A stretch of DNA of 64,000 nt, from NCBI RefSeq assembly GCF_003060865.1, contig NZ_CP028918.1:2778001-2842000 (forward strand), written 5' to 3'. This stretch comes from Gemmobacter aquarius. Lineage in GTDB: Bacteria > Pseudomonadota > Alphaproteobacteria > Rhodobacterales > Rhodobacteraceae. Each line of letters starts with the position of its first letter. The stretch's first letter is position 1. The position numbers and the translations under genes are program-made. Below are positions 1-9,094 of the stretch, in pieces. The notes below the pieces were generated by a model, which worked only from the letters and a program-made list of their open reading frames with translations, did no database searches and was not told where the DNA came from.

Positions 1-20
1 ATTTGGACAAGGGTGAAAGC
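1..20 (+). repeat. dispersed ATTTGG..GGTGAAA motif, copy 1
   Basis: The first bases of the window read ATTTGGACAAGGGTGAAA. Close relatives of this string occur at 62347-62369 (+) and, inverted, at 56501-56523. All three copies are intergenic. No coding role is visible; it looks like a small family-specific intergenic element. Confidence 0.5.
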
Positions 21-94
21 ATGCGATGCAAAGCGCCCGCCCCCTGCTCGCCCCACTTTGCAGGACCGGCTACAGCGGTGACGGGGTGCGACTG

Positions 95-862
95 TCAGAC
101 GAATTGTTCGTTGATCAGCCGCTCTTCCAGCCCGTGGCCTGGATCGAACAGGATACGGTGCCGGACCTCGGGTTCGGATGCGACCTCGACACTCGCCACC
201 TCGCGCACCGAACCACGGCTGTCGGCATCGGCCATGACCGGGCGCTTGTCCGCTTCCAGCACCTCGAAACGCACCACGGCGGTCTTGGGCAGCAGCGCCC
301 CGCGCCAGCGCCGCGGCCTGAACGCCGCCATCGCCGTCAGGGCCAGCACATCCGCCCCGATCGGCAGGATGGGACCATGCGCCGAGTAGTTATAGGCAGT
401 GGATCCGGCAGGCGTGGCCACCAGCGCCCCGTCGCAGACCAGTTCTTCCATCCGCACGCGCCCGTCGACGCTGATCCGCAGCTTTGCCGCCTGCGGCCCT
501 GCGCGCAGCAGCGACACCTCGTTGATCGCCAGCGCCCGCGTTTCCACCCCGTCGACACCGACGGCCGTCATCCGCAGCGGGTTGATCACTGCCTCTTCCG
601 CCATGCCCAGCCGGTCGGGCAGGTCGCCGGGCTGATAGGCATTCATCAGGAAGCCCACCGTGCCGCAGTTCATGCCATAGACCGGCAGTCCCAACCGCTC
701 GGTATCATGCAGCGTGGCCAGCATGAACCCGTCGCCGCCCAGCGCCACCACCACGTCGGCATGCGTCACCGGCGTCTGGCCATAGCGCGCCGTCAGCACG
801 CGCAGCGCCTCTTGTCCCGCTGCCGAATTGCTCGCCGTAAAGGCGATCCGCGCCAAGCCCAT
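95..862 (-). CDS. nadK: NAD kinase
   Basis: A cytosolic kinase that phosphorylates NAD to NADP using ATP. The 255-residue protein carries the diagnostic GGDG loop (LGGDGFML, Asp44 if translation starts at 862), the glycine-rich GTVGFLMN stretch, INEVSL, and the ATPAGSTAYNYSAHGPI signature. The reading frame stays open upstream to 919, but the ATG at 862 gives the usual MxxxRIAFTAS beginning, has a G-rich stretch just upstream, and gives the normal family length. It is divergent from glyA, with about 225 bp between them. Identification is secure; the start is inferred. Confidence 0.95.
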   Translation of the reverse strand: MGLARIAFTASNSAAGQEALRVLTARYGQTPVTHADVVVALGGDGFMLATLHDTERLGLPVYGMNCGTVGFLMNAYQPGDLPDRLGMAEEAVINPLRMTAVGVDGVETRALAINEVSLLRAGPQAAKLRISVDGRVRMEELVCDGALVATPAGSTAYNYSAHGPILPIGADVLALTAMAAFRPRRWRGALLPKTAVVRFEVLEADKRPVMADADSRGSVREVASVEVASEPEVRHRILFDPGHGLEERLINEQFV

Positions 863-1088
863 CGGCCCCGTCCCCCGTATGCTGTGCTGCACCTTGATCA
901 GCCAACCCGCCAAACTCAAGCCCCCTACGACCGCTTTCGCATGAAGGCCACGCGTTTCCGCTCCGCCGCTTTATTTCGCAGCGGCCCCCGTTTGAGTCGT
1001 TTTCTTGCCTTTCCGCACCCCGAACCTTGCTCTAGATAGGCCTTAAGCCCGCAATACCCAGCTTTCCGCCCCGACAGGAGCCACGCCC

Positions 1089-2384
<1,296 letters not shown>

Positions 2385-2401
2385 TCCACCCACATGATCC
2401 C

Positions 2402-2432
2402 AAAGGCGCGCCCGTCAAACGGCGCGCCTTTT
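2402..2432 (+). terminator. rho-independent terminator of glyA
   Basis: An 11-bp perfect stem, AAAGGCGCGCC (2402-2412) with GGCGCGCCTTT (2421-2431), encloses an 8-nt loop and ends in a short T run. It starts 18 nt after the glyA stop codon, in the right orientation. Confidence 0.85.
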
Positions 2433-2444
2433 CCATTCGGCAAA

Positions 2445-2562
2445 GCGGAAAATGGCGCATTTTCCGCGTCGTTTTCTGACGCAGAAAACGAACCCCACCG
2501 GCACCGCCCCTTGCCGCCGGAAAATGCGTCATTTTCCGCCGCGTTTTCTGCGTCAGAAAACG
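2445..2562. repeat. two copies of a paired-hairpin repeat
   Basis: Four perfect inverted repeats, each with a 3-nt centre, form two copies of a compound unit. Copy 1 is GGAAAATG-NNN-CATTTTCC (2447-2465) followed by CGTTTTCTG-NNN-CAGAAAACG (2470-2490). Copy 2 repeats the same two hairpins at 2519-2537 and 2542-2562. Arms are identical between copies; only the centres vary (GCG, ACG, CGT, CGT). They lie between the glyA terminator and the next gene. Related hairpins occur at 59815-59957. Confidence 0.85.
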
Positions 2563-2628
2563 CTTTCCTCCCCCGCTTGACGAAAGCCCCCCCGCTTGTA
2601 GGCTGCCATCGTCCTTGCCGAGTGCTCC

Positions 2629-3486
2629 ATGCCCGATCCCGACACACGCAGTCTCGAAAACCGCCTCGGCAACGCCGCCCGCACGGTCCTGCCGGAATTC
2701 GCACTCTTCGTGCTGAAACAGGGCTGGGCCTGCCTTTTCGGCAGCCTCATGCTCACAGCGATCATCGCCTCGAAATTCCTCTGGCAACCCGACTGGCCGA
2801 TTCACCGCTATGACGCGCTCTTCCTCTTCGCGCTTGCCACGCAAGCCGCCTTCCTGCGCTTCAGACTGGAAACATGGGAAGAAGCCCGCGTCATCCTCCT
2901 CTTCCACCTCACCGGCACGGCGATGGAATGGTTCAAGGTCCATGCCGGATCGTGGGCCTATCCCGAACCCGCCGCCTTGAAACTGATGGGCGTGCCGCTT
3001 TTCTCGGGCTTCATGTATGCCGCCGTCGGCAGCTACATGGCCCGCGTGATCCGCATCTTCGACATGCGCTTCACCCCCTACCCGCCCTTTGCCGCGACGG
3101 TGGCGCTGGCCCTCGCGATCTATGCCAACTTCTTCGCCCACCATTTCCTGCCCGACCTGCGCTATGCCCTCTTCGCCGCAACACTCGCGCTTTATGCCCG
3201 CACCAGCGTCTGGTTCCGCGTCTCCACCCGCCATCTGAGGATGCCCCTGCCGCTGGCTGCGTTCCTGTCCAGCATCGCGCTCTGGCTCGCCGAGAATATC
3301 GGCACCATGACCGGCACATGGCTCTATTCCGGCCAGATCGCGGGCCAAGCGGTCAGCCTTGGCAAGCTAGGCTCGTGGTATCTATTGCTTTACGTCTCGT
3401 TCGTCACCGTCACGGTTGTCAGCCGCGCGGCACTCGGCGGTCCGGCCCCCGCCACGTCTGGCCCTGCGGCACAGGCCCCGCTATAA
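2629..3486 (+). CDS. DUF817 family integral membrane protein
   Basis: A 285-residue polytopic inner-membrane protein with about seven to eight hydrophobic segments. Its sequence (EFALFVLKQGW near the start, FHLTGTAMEWFKVHAGSWAYPE in the middle, LWLAENIGTMTGTWLY near the end) matches my memory of the DUF817 family, whose function is unknown. Conserved acidic, His and Trp residues sit between membrane segments, but no catalytic motif is known to me. The downstream hydrolase starts 8 nt after the stop, so the two may be co-transcribed. Confidence 0.75.
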   Translation: MPDPDTRSLENRLGNAARTVLPEFALFVLKQGWACLFGSLMLTAIIASKFLWQPDWPIHRYDALFLFALATQAAFLRFRLETWEEARVILLFHLTGTAMEWFKVHAGSWAYPEPAALKLMGVPLFSGFMYAAVGSYMARVIRIFDMRFTPYPPFAATVALALAIYANFFAHHFLPDLRYALFAATLALYARTSVWFRVSTRHLRMPLPLAAFLSSIALWLAENIGTMTGTWLYSGQIAGQAVSLGKLGSWYLLLYVSFVTVTVVSRAALGGPAPATSGPAAQAPL

Positions 3487-3493
3487 CCGCCCC

Positions 3494-4285
3494 ATGCTGT
3501 CGCTGATCAAACACCCCGCCGCTACCCGGACCGAAGCGCCACCGCTTCTCATCGCGCACGGGCTTTTCGGCACCGGCCGCAACTGGGGCGTCATCGCCCG
3601 CCGCCTTGCAGACATCCGCGATGTCTACACCGTCGACATGCGCAACCACGGCGAAAGCCCGCATATGGCGACACACAGCTACCCCGACCTTGCCGCCGAT
3701 CTGGCCGAGGTCGCCCGCCACATCGGCGCACCCGTCGATCTTCTGGGCCATTCCATGGGCGGCAAGGCCGCGATGCAACTGGCCCTCACCGAACCCGCGC
3801 TCGTCCGCCGCATGGTCGTGGCCGACATCGCCCCCGTCGCCTATACCCATGACCAGACCCGCCATATCGACGCCATGCGCGCCCTTGATCTGACAGGCCT
3901 GTCCACGCGGGCCGAGGCCGACCGCCGACTGTCAGCCCATATCGATGACGAAGGCCTGCGCGCCTTTTTCCTGCAATCGCTAGACCTCAAGTCGCCCCAA
4001 GGCCCGCGCTGGAAACTCAACTTCGACACGCTGGCCGCCGAGATGCCGATCATCGTCGGCTGGCCCGGCACGACGGGGCAATTCGGCCACCCGACCCTGT
4101 TCCTGACCGGATCGGAAAGCCATTACGTCAAACCCGAATACCGCGACACGATCCGCGCCCTGTTCCCCCGCGCACGCTTTGCAAAACTCCCCGGCGCGGG
4201 CCACTGGCTCCACGCCGAAAAACCGCGCGAATTCGAAGAAACCGTCCGCGTCTTCCTGACCGCGCCCGAACGCGCGCCCGCTTAG
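3494..4285 (+). CDS. alpha/beta hydrolase (YbfF-like esterase)
   Basis: A 263-residue soluble alpha/beta-hydrolase. The oxyanion-hole HG motif is in LLIAHGLFGTGRNWG, the nucleophile elbow is LLGHSMGGKAAM (Ser), an acidic residue follows TLFLTGSES, and the catalytic His is in LPGAGHWLHAEKP. The order and spacing fit the YbfF/acyl-CoA esterase group; the substrate is not readable from sequence. The frame extends back into DUF817, but the ATG at 3494 lies just past the DUF817 stop and gives a normal N-terminus. The 3' end overlaps the convergent cytochrome gene by 4 bp. Confidence 0.85.
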   Translation: MLSLIKHPAATRTEAPPLLIAHGLFGTGRNWGVIARRLADIRDVYTVDMRNHGESPHMATHSYPDLAADLAEVARHIGAPVDLLGHSMGGKAAMQLALTEPALVRRMVVADIAPVAYTHDQTRHIDAMRALDLTGLSTRAEADRRLSAHIDDEGLRAFFLQSLDLKSPQGPRWKLNFDTLAAEMPIIVGWPGTTGQFGHPTLFLTGSESHYVKPEYRDTIRALFPRARFAKLPGAGHWLHAEKPREFEETVRVFLTAPERAPA

Positions 4286-4764
4286 CCCGGCCGCTTCATC
4301 CGCAGCAAAAGCCCGTCCTTCAGCACGAACTGGTGCCACAGCGCGGCCAACACATGCAGCCCCACCAGCACGATCAGCACGGGCTTGACCCAGCCATGAA
4401 GATCACCCGCAGTCTCGCTGCCGCCGAACCATGCGATCAGCCCCAGCGTCGGCGCGACGATCAGGATCGCGTAAAACGACCAATGCGCCAGCTTTGCGGC
4501 CAGCCCCAGCGGCCCTGCGCCTTCGTCGGGCACACCGCGCCGCAGACGCAGCGACAGCCGCCACAGCGCCAAAAGCCCGATCAGCACACCGGCTGCGATA
4601 TGCAGCACTGCCTGCAGCGAATAACCCGAAGCCCCGCTTTCCAGCCGAGCATCGAAACTCTCCACGATCCCCTCGCCAAAGATCAGTTGCAATATGACCA
4701 AAGCCGCAACGACCCAGTGCAACCGGATTTGCAGCAGCGAATAACCCGAAGGCTTTGCAGACAT
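4282..4764 (-). CDS. cytochrome b561 family protein
   Basis: A 160-residue four-helix membrane protein of the prokaryotic cytochrome b561 type, expected to carry two b haems between transmembrane helices and pass electrons from quinol to a partner. Candidate haem ligands are His16 (QIRLHWVVAAL), the His in AVLHIAAGVLIG, the His in KLAHWSFYAIL and the His in VGLHVLAALWHQF. It is convergent with the hydrolase gene and overlaps its end. There is no adjacent YceI or catalase gene to suggest the partner. Confidence 0.85.
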   Translation of the reverse strand: MSAKPSGYSLLQIRLHWVVAALVILQLIFGEGIVESFDARLESGASGYSLQAVLHIAAGVLIGLLALWRLSLRLRRGVPDEGAGPLGLAAKLAHWSFYAILIVAPTLGLIAWFGGSETAGDLHGWVKPVLIVLVGLHVLAALWHQFVLKDGLLLRMKRPG

Positions 4765-4872
4765 GGCAGGATATCCTTGTTTAAACCGTTGCTATCCATC
4801 ACCCGCAGGCGGGGCGTTGTAAAGCCCCGGTTCATCGCCCGCGCCGGGCATCCTCGGGAAACTCGGCCGCCC

Positions 4873-6597
4873 TCAGAAAAGGATGTCGTCCAGATCGTCC
4901 GATGCCGCAGCCGCCACAGCCACAGCCACAGCCGCTCCTGCGGCAACTTTCACAGTGGCCGGCACGGGCGCGCCGACGATGCGGTCATGGATGTCACGCT
5001 CGGCCTGCATCGTATAGCGCTTGCGTAAACCGGCCAGCACTTCGCCTGCCTCCGCATCCGGCGCTGCGGCATTCCCCAGACCCACCAGCCGCGCTGCCAC
5101 CGCCGCATCAAAGAACGTCATTTCACCCAGCAAAAGCTGAAAGCCCGCCAGCGCCTGCGTTGCATGGCCCAGCTTTTTCGGCAGGCTCTGCCCCACGTCG
5201 TCGAACGTCCGCGCCGCCTCGGCACGATCCTGCCCGATCCGCTCGATAAAGCTGCCAAGCTCCGCCGCCTCGTCAAAAAAGGCGTGCAGCGCCGTCTCGA
5301 AGCCGCCGATGCTTTCCCCGCCCATCCGGTCGGCCAGCCCCGCCGTGCTGTCGAGCACAGTTTGCAAGCGCATCACGATCGCATCGCTTTCGTCGGTCAG
5401 CATGCGAAGCCATTGCGCCAGTTCCCGCAAGGCCCGCCCATCCTCGCCCAGCTTGGCGCAAATCAGTACCGCATTCAGCCCCGACAGACGCACCTGATGC
5501 CCGATCTGGCGCAGCGCCGCCTCGTGGCGCAGAATGGCACCCAACCTTTCGCGCAGGGCCGCCGCCCGCGCCCGCATCAGACCAAGCTTGCCCCGGACCG
5601 ACGCGATGCTGGCCGCAAAGCCAGCCGCGGCATCGCCTTCGCCCGCCATATTCACCGACCGCTCGACATAGCAGACCCGCGCCTGCCCCACCGCGACATC
5701 CGCCGACTTCTGCACCGTCCCGGCAGCCTCGACCGTCGCCGCGATCTCGCCCGCAGCCGCCTTGACCGCCGCGTCCGACAAAGCCGCCGCCAATTCCAGA
5801 AGCACCGCAGCCCAAGGCGAACCGGCCGCCAGATGCAACACGTCGCGCACCCGTTCAAGCCGCTGGCGCGTCGCATCGCCCGATTGCAGCCCGATCACCA
5901 GTCGCGACACCTCGGCGTTGATCGTGTCCATCCGCTTCGCCAGACCGGCATTGGTCAGCGCCATCGCATCCTGACGGTCCAGAACGCCCTGCGCCATCCG
6001 GTCGAACCGTGCCAGCGCGGGCAGCACCTTCTGGCCCAATTCCTCGCGCAGGTCTTGCGTCACCGCGTCCATCTCGACCATTTCCGCACCGATCCCGGCC
6101 ATGGCCTCGCGCACATCGCGCAAGATCGCCTCGGCCTCGGCGGCCATCACGGCCAGCCGTTCGATAAAGGCCGTTACCTGCGGGCGCGGCGGGATCAGCC
6201 CGTTGCCCTGGATACGCGCATTGATCGACACATTGGCGATGGTCCGCACCACGCGGTCCAGATCGCCCACCTCGACCCGTACGCTCCGCACGGCCAGACG
6301 CACCGCCTCGTTGGCATCCACAAGGCGGCCGAAGCCGCCCTGTATTTCAGCCACATGGCCCCGCGTCGCCGCGATCAGCGCCACCAGCCGGTCGCCGTTT
6401 TCAGGGCCAAAGGTCACGCGCAGCCGGTCGAACAGCCCGCCGACAAGGCGCAGCACCTCGACCGCGTCCACCAGATCGCTTCCCGCGGCAAGGAAACTGG
6501 CCTCGGTCCGGCGCAGCACCTCTTCCAGTATCTCCTCGGCCCCGGCCGCCCCTTGCGGAACCACGCTTCCGGCAGGAAAGAGGTGCTGCAAATTCAT
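4873..6597 (-). CDS. chemotaxis-operon helical protein with CheZ-like motifs
   Basis: A 574-residue soluble, almost wholly helical protein, last gene of the chemotaxis operon; its ATG overlaps the cheB stop (ATGA). Seen directly: residues 237-249 contain DATRQ (Asp241, Gln245) in a context LQSG-DATRQ-RLERV that resembles the catalytic DxxxQ helix of CheZ (DLTGQ). The last residues are SDDLDDILF after an Ala/Val linker, resembling the CheY-binding tail of CheZ (DDLLDSLGF). Two other segments (INARIQGNG near 125-133, LSGLNAVLICAKLGEDGRAL near 371-390) recall receptor hairpin-tip sequences. Inference: a CheY-P phosphatase or receptor-like scaffold. It is far longer than CheZ (about 214 aa). No transmembrane segment is seen. 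Confidence 0.7.
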   Translation of the reverse strand: MNLQHLFPAGSVVPQGAAGAEEILEEVLRRTEASFLAAGSDLVDAVEVLRLVGGLFDRLRVTFGPENGDRLVALIAATRGHVAEIQGGFGRLVDANEAVRLAVRSVRVEVGDLDRVVRTIANVSINARIQGNGLIPPRPQVTAFIERLAVMAAEAEAILRDVREAMAGIGAEMVEMDAVTQDLREELGQKVLPALARFDRMAQGVLDRQDAMALTNAGLAKRMDTINAEVSRLVIGLQSGDATRQRLERVRDVLHLAAGSPWAAVLLELAAALSDAAVKAAAGEIAATVEAAGTVQKSADVAVGQARVCYVERSVNMAGEGDAAAGFAASIASVRGKLGLMRARAAALRERLGAILRHEAALRQIGHQVRLSGLNAVLICAKLGEDGRALRELAQWLRMLTDESDAIVMRLQTVLDSTAGLADRMGGESIGGFETALHAFFDEAAELGSFIERIGQDRAEAARTFDDVGQSLPKKLGHATQALAGFQLLLGEMTFFDAAVAARLVGLGNAAAPDAEAGEVLAGLRKRYTMQAERDIHDRIVGAPVPATVKVAAGAAVAVAVAAAASDDLDDILF

Positions 6598-7712
6598 CCG
6601 GTCGCCCCCATCTGCTGCCTGCGCGCAAAGCCCATGATCGCTGCCGCCATCCGCTCGAGAGGCAGCGTCTGCACCGCGCCGCCCCGTTCCACCGCCTCGC
6701 GCGGCATGCCGTAGACCACGCAGCTCGCCTCGTCCTGCGCGATGGTGGGCGATCCCATCGCCCGCATCTCGGCCATGCACGACGCCCCGTCATCGCCCAT
6801 TCCGGTCAGGATGATCCCCATCGCATTCGACCCCGCCTGCACCGCAGCCGACCGGAAAAGCACATCGACCGAAGGGCGGTGACGGCTGACATTTGGCCCG
6901 CCCACCACGTTTGCGCGATACCCCGTCCCGATCCGCCGCAACAAAAGATGGTGGTCCCCCTCGGCGATCACCACCTTGCCCTGGCCCAGCACCGCGCCGT
7001 CCACCGCCTCGGTGATGGCCATCGCGCAAAGCGAATTCAGACGCTTGGCGAAAGCCGCCGTAAATCCCGAAGGCATATGCTGCACGACCGCAATGGCGGG
7101 CGCATCGGCAGGCAACATCTCCAGAATGACGCGCAGCGCCTCGGTCCCGCCGGTAGACGCGCCGATGCAGATGATCGGCTCGGTCCGCGGCACGGCCCGC
7201 CCGATGATCGGCGGCGGCAGGATTTCGGTCGCCGTCAGCTTGGGACCGGGCACCTTGTCCTGCACGACAACCCGCTGCGGCCTGCGTCCCAGACGGCTCT
7301 GCGTTGCCGCATGGACCGCGTCGCAAATCCGCATCGTGGCATCCTGCAAAGACGCCTCGTCGCGCGGCGACGGCTTCAGGATGACCTCGACCGCGCCCGC
7401 TTCCAACGCCTCGAAACTCTTCTCCGACCCGAATTCGGTATGGCTGGAGCACACCACCACCGGCATCGGCCGCTGCTCCATGATCCGCTTGAGAAACGTG
7501 ATCCCGTCCATCCCCGGCAATTCGAGATCGAGCAGGATCACGTCGGGCAATTCAACCTTCATCAGCCTGACGGCGGCAAAGGCATCGCCTGCGGCCCCCA
7601 TGACGCACAGCCCCGGATCGCCTTCGACGATCCGGCGCAGCATGGTGCGGGCCGATGTGGAATCGTCGACGATCAGAACCTTGATCGGGTCGGTCTTGCG
7701 CGGCGGTACCAT
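6594..7712 (-). CDS. cheB: CheB protein-glutamate methylesterase
   Basis: The response-regulator esterase that demethylates or deamidates chemoreceptors after phosphorylation by CheA. The N-terminal receiver shows LIVDDS and the phospho-acceptor in LLDLELPGMDG; the C-terminal esterase domain has all three catalytic elements, GASTGGTEA (Ser), VQHMPSGFT (His) and GMGDDGA (Asp). The protein is 372 aa. The ATG at 7712 is chosen; an in-frame GTG lies one codon upstream, directly after the cheR TGA. The stop overlaps the ATG of the next gene. Confidence 0.96.
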   Translation of the reverse strand: MVPPRKTDPIKVLIVDDSTSARTMLRRIVEGDPGLCVMGAAGDAFAAVRLMKVELPDVILLDLELPGMDGITFLKRIMEQRPMPVVVCSSHTEFGSEKSFEALEAGAVEVILKPSPRDEASLQDATMRICDAVHAATQSRLGRRPQRVVVQDKVPGPKLTATEILPPPIIGRAVPRTEPIICIGASTGGTEALRVILEMLPADAPAIAVVQHMPSGFTAAFAKRLNSLCAMAITEAVDGAVLGQGKVVIAEGDHHLLLRRIGTGYRANVVGGPNVSRHRPSVDVLFRSAAVQAGSNAMGIILTGMGDDGASCMAEMRAMGSPTIAQDEASCVVYGMPREAVERGGAVQTLPLERMAAAIMGFARRQQMGATG

Positions 7713-7715
7713 CAC

Positions 7716-8561
7716 TCAAACTTTCTGGAAGATTGTTGGACGTATCTGTTTCAGGCCGGCCAACCGCACGACCATGCTTTCGGCATGACCCACGACCAGA
7801 TACCCGCCCGTAGCGACATGCGATGCCAGACGCTGAACCACGCGCTCCTGATCGCCCTGATCGAAATAGATCAGGATGTTTCTCAGGAAGATCAGGTCGA
7901 CATCGCGGTCCACCGGATAGGTTTCGTCCATCAGGTTCAGATGGCGGAACCGCACATGCCGGCGCAATTCGGGCACGACACGCACCTTGCCCGCCACGCT
8001 CGGATGGCGCGACGACATGAAGTAGCGTTTCACCAGATCCGGCGGCACGGTCGAAAGCTGGTCGGCGGCATAGACCGCTTCCGCCCCCCGCTCCAGCATC
8101 CGCTGCGAAATGTCGGTACCCAGAACCGCAAAGTCGAACTGAAGCCCGCGCCGCTGCGCCTCGGCAAGCACCATAGCCGAGGTAAAGGCCTCGGCCCCCT
8201 CGGACGCGGCCGCACTCCACAGCTTGAAGCGAGGCCGCCTCGTCCCCTTGGCCGCAGCCAGCCTTTGCGGCAGGGCCTCGCGCGCCAGAAAATCGAAATG
8301 CTCGGACTCGCGAAAGAAGCTGGTGGTGTTGGTCGTGATCAGGTCGATCACGATCCGCAACTCCTCTTCCATCCCCTGCCCGTCGAGCAGTTGTTCCAGA
8401 TAGGCCTCGGTATCGGGCAGATCAAAGGCCATGACCCGCCGCCTCAGCCGCTGCTCGATCATCACCACCTTGCTTTGCGGCAGGCTGATGCCCGTCAACG
8501 ACCGGATCAGGACCCGGAAACGGTCGCTGTAACTTGATCCGCTTGCACTCATTACATTCAT
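7716..8561 (-). CDS. cheR: CheR chemoreceptor methyltransferase
   Basis: An SAM-dependent methyltransferase that adds methyl groups to receptor glutamates. The N-terminal helical domain is followed by the Rossmann domain with TNTTSFFRE and the FLRNILIYFD / GGYLVVGHAES motifs. The usual SAM-site string (W-S-A-A-x-STGEEPYS) is altered here to WSAAASEGAEAFTS, changing T-G-E-E-P. The ATG at 8561 has GGAA upstream and lies 14 nt after the cheW stop; a second ATG at 8552 is possible. About 281 aa, normal length. Confidence 0.92.
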   Translation of the reverse strand: MNVMSASGSSYSDRFRVLIRSLTGISLPQSKVVMIEQRLRRRVMAFDLPDTEAYLEQLLDGQGMEEELRIVIDLITTNTTSFFRESEHFDFLAREALPQRLAAAKGTRRPRFKLWSAAASEGAEAFTSAMVLAEAQRRGLQFDFAVLGTDISQRMLERGAEAVYAADQLSTVPPDLVKRYFMSSRHPSVAGKVRVVPELRRHVRFRHLNLMDETYPVDRDVDLIFLRNILIYFDQGDQERVVQRLASHVATGGYLVVGHAESMVVRLAGLKQIRPTIFQKV

Positions 8562-8574
8562 CACCCGTTCCACT

Positions 8575-9083
8575 TCACGCCGCGTCCGCAAGCGCGGGCA
8601 GGTCCACCCGCTCGAACAGCCGGTCAAGGTCAAGCAAGCTGACCACTTCGCCCTTCAGACGCCCGATCCCTGCGATCGCACTGCCCGACCAGCGCAGCAG
8701 GTCGGCCTCGGCCAAGGGGCTGACCCGCCCCTCGTCCAGTTGCGTCACCTCGATCACACGGTCGGTCTTCACCCCGATCGTGACCTGCCCCCCCAGATGC
8801 GCGACCGACACCACAAGGATGCGCGTTTGCGCCGTATCCTCGCCCGACACCCGCCCCAGAAGCTGCCGCAGGTCGACCACGGGGATATTGGCCCCCGCAG
8901 ATCGATGATCCCCAGCAGATGCGCGGGCGCGTTCGGCATCACCGCCACCGGGCGCAGGTCGAGTATTTCCTGCACCCGGCTGACCTGCACCGCGTAAAGC
9001 GCATGGTCGGCAATGAACGTCACGACATCTCCGGTCTGCAGTTCCGTCTCGGACCCGCCCTTCACAACAGTATCGTTCACCAC
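8575..9083 (-). CDS. cheW: CheW adaptor, second copy, interrupted by a -1 frameshift
   Basis: The scaffold protein that couples receptors to CheA. It is not readable in one frame. From a GTG at 9083 the first part runs VVTFIADHALYAVQVSRVQEIL ... HLLGIIDLRG; the remainder, ANIPVVDLRQLLG ... VEVTQLDEG to the stop at 8575, is one frame away. The break falls at a run of five C (plus strand, 8892-8896). One more base there restores a continuous CheW of about 169 aa. This is either a real inactivating deletion or a homopolymer sequencing error; the rest of the gene shows no decay. Confidence 0.8.
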
Positions 9084-9094
9084 CGCACCCCCGC

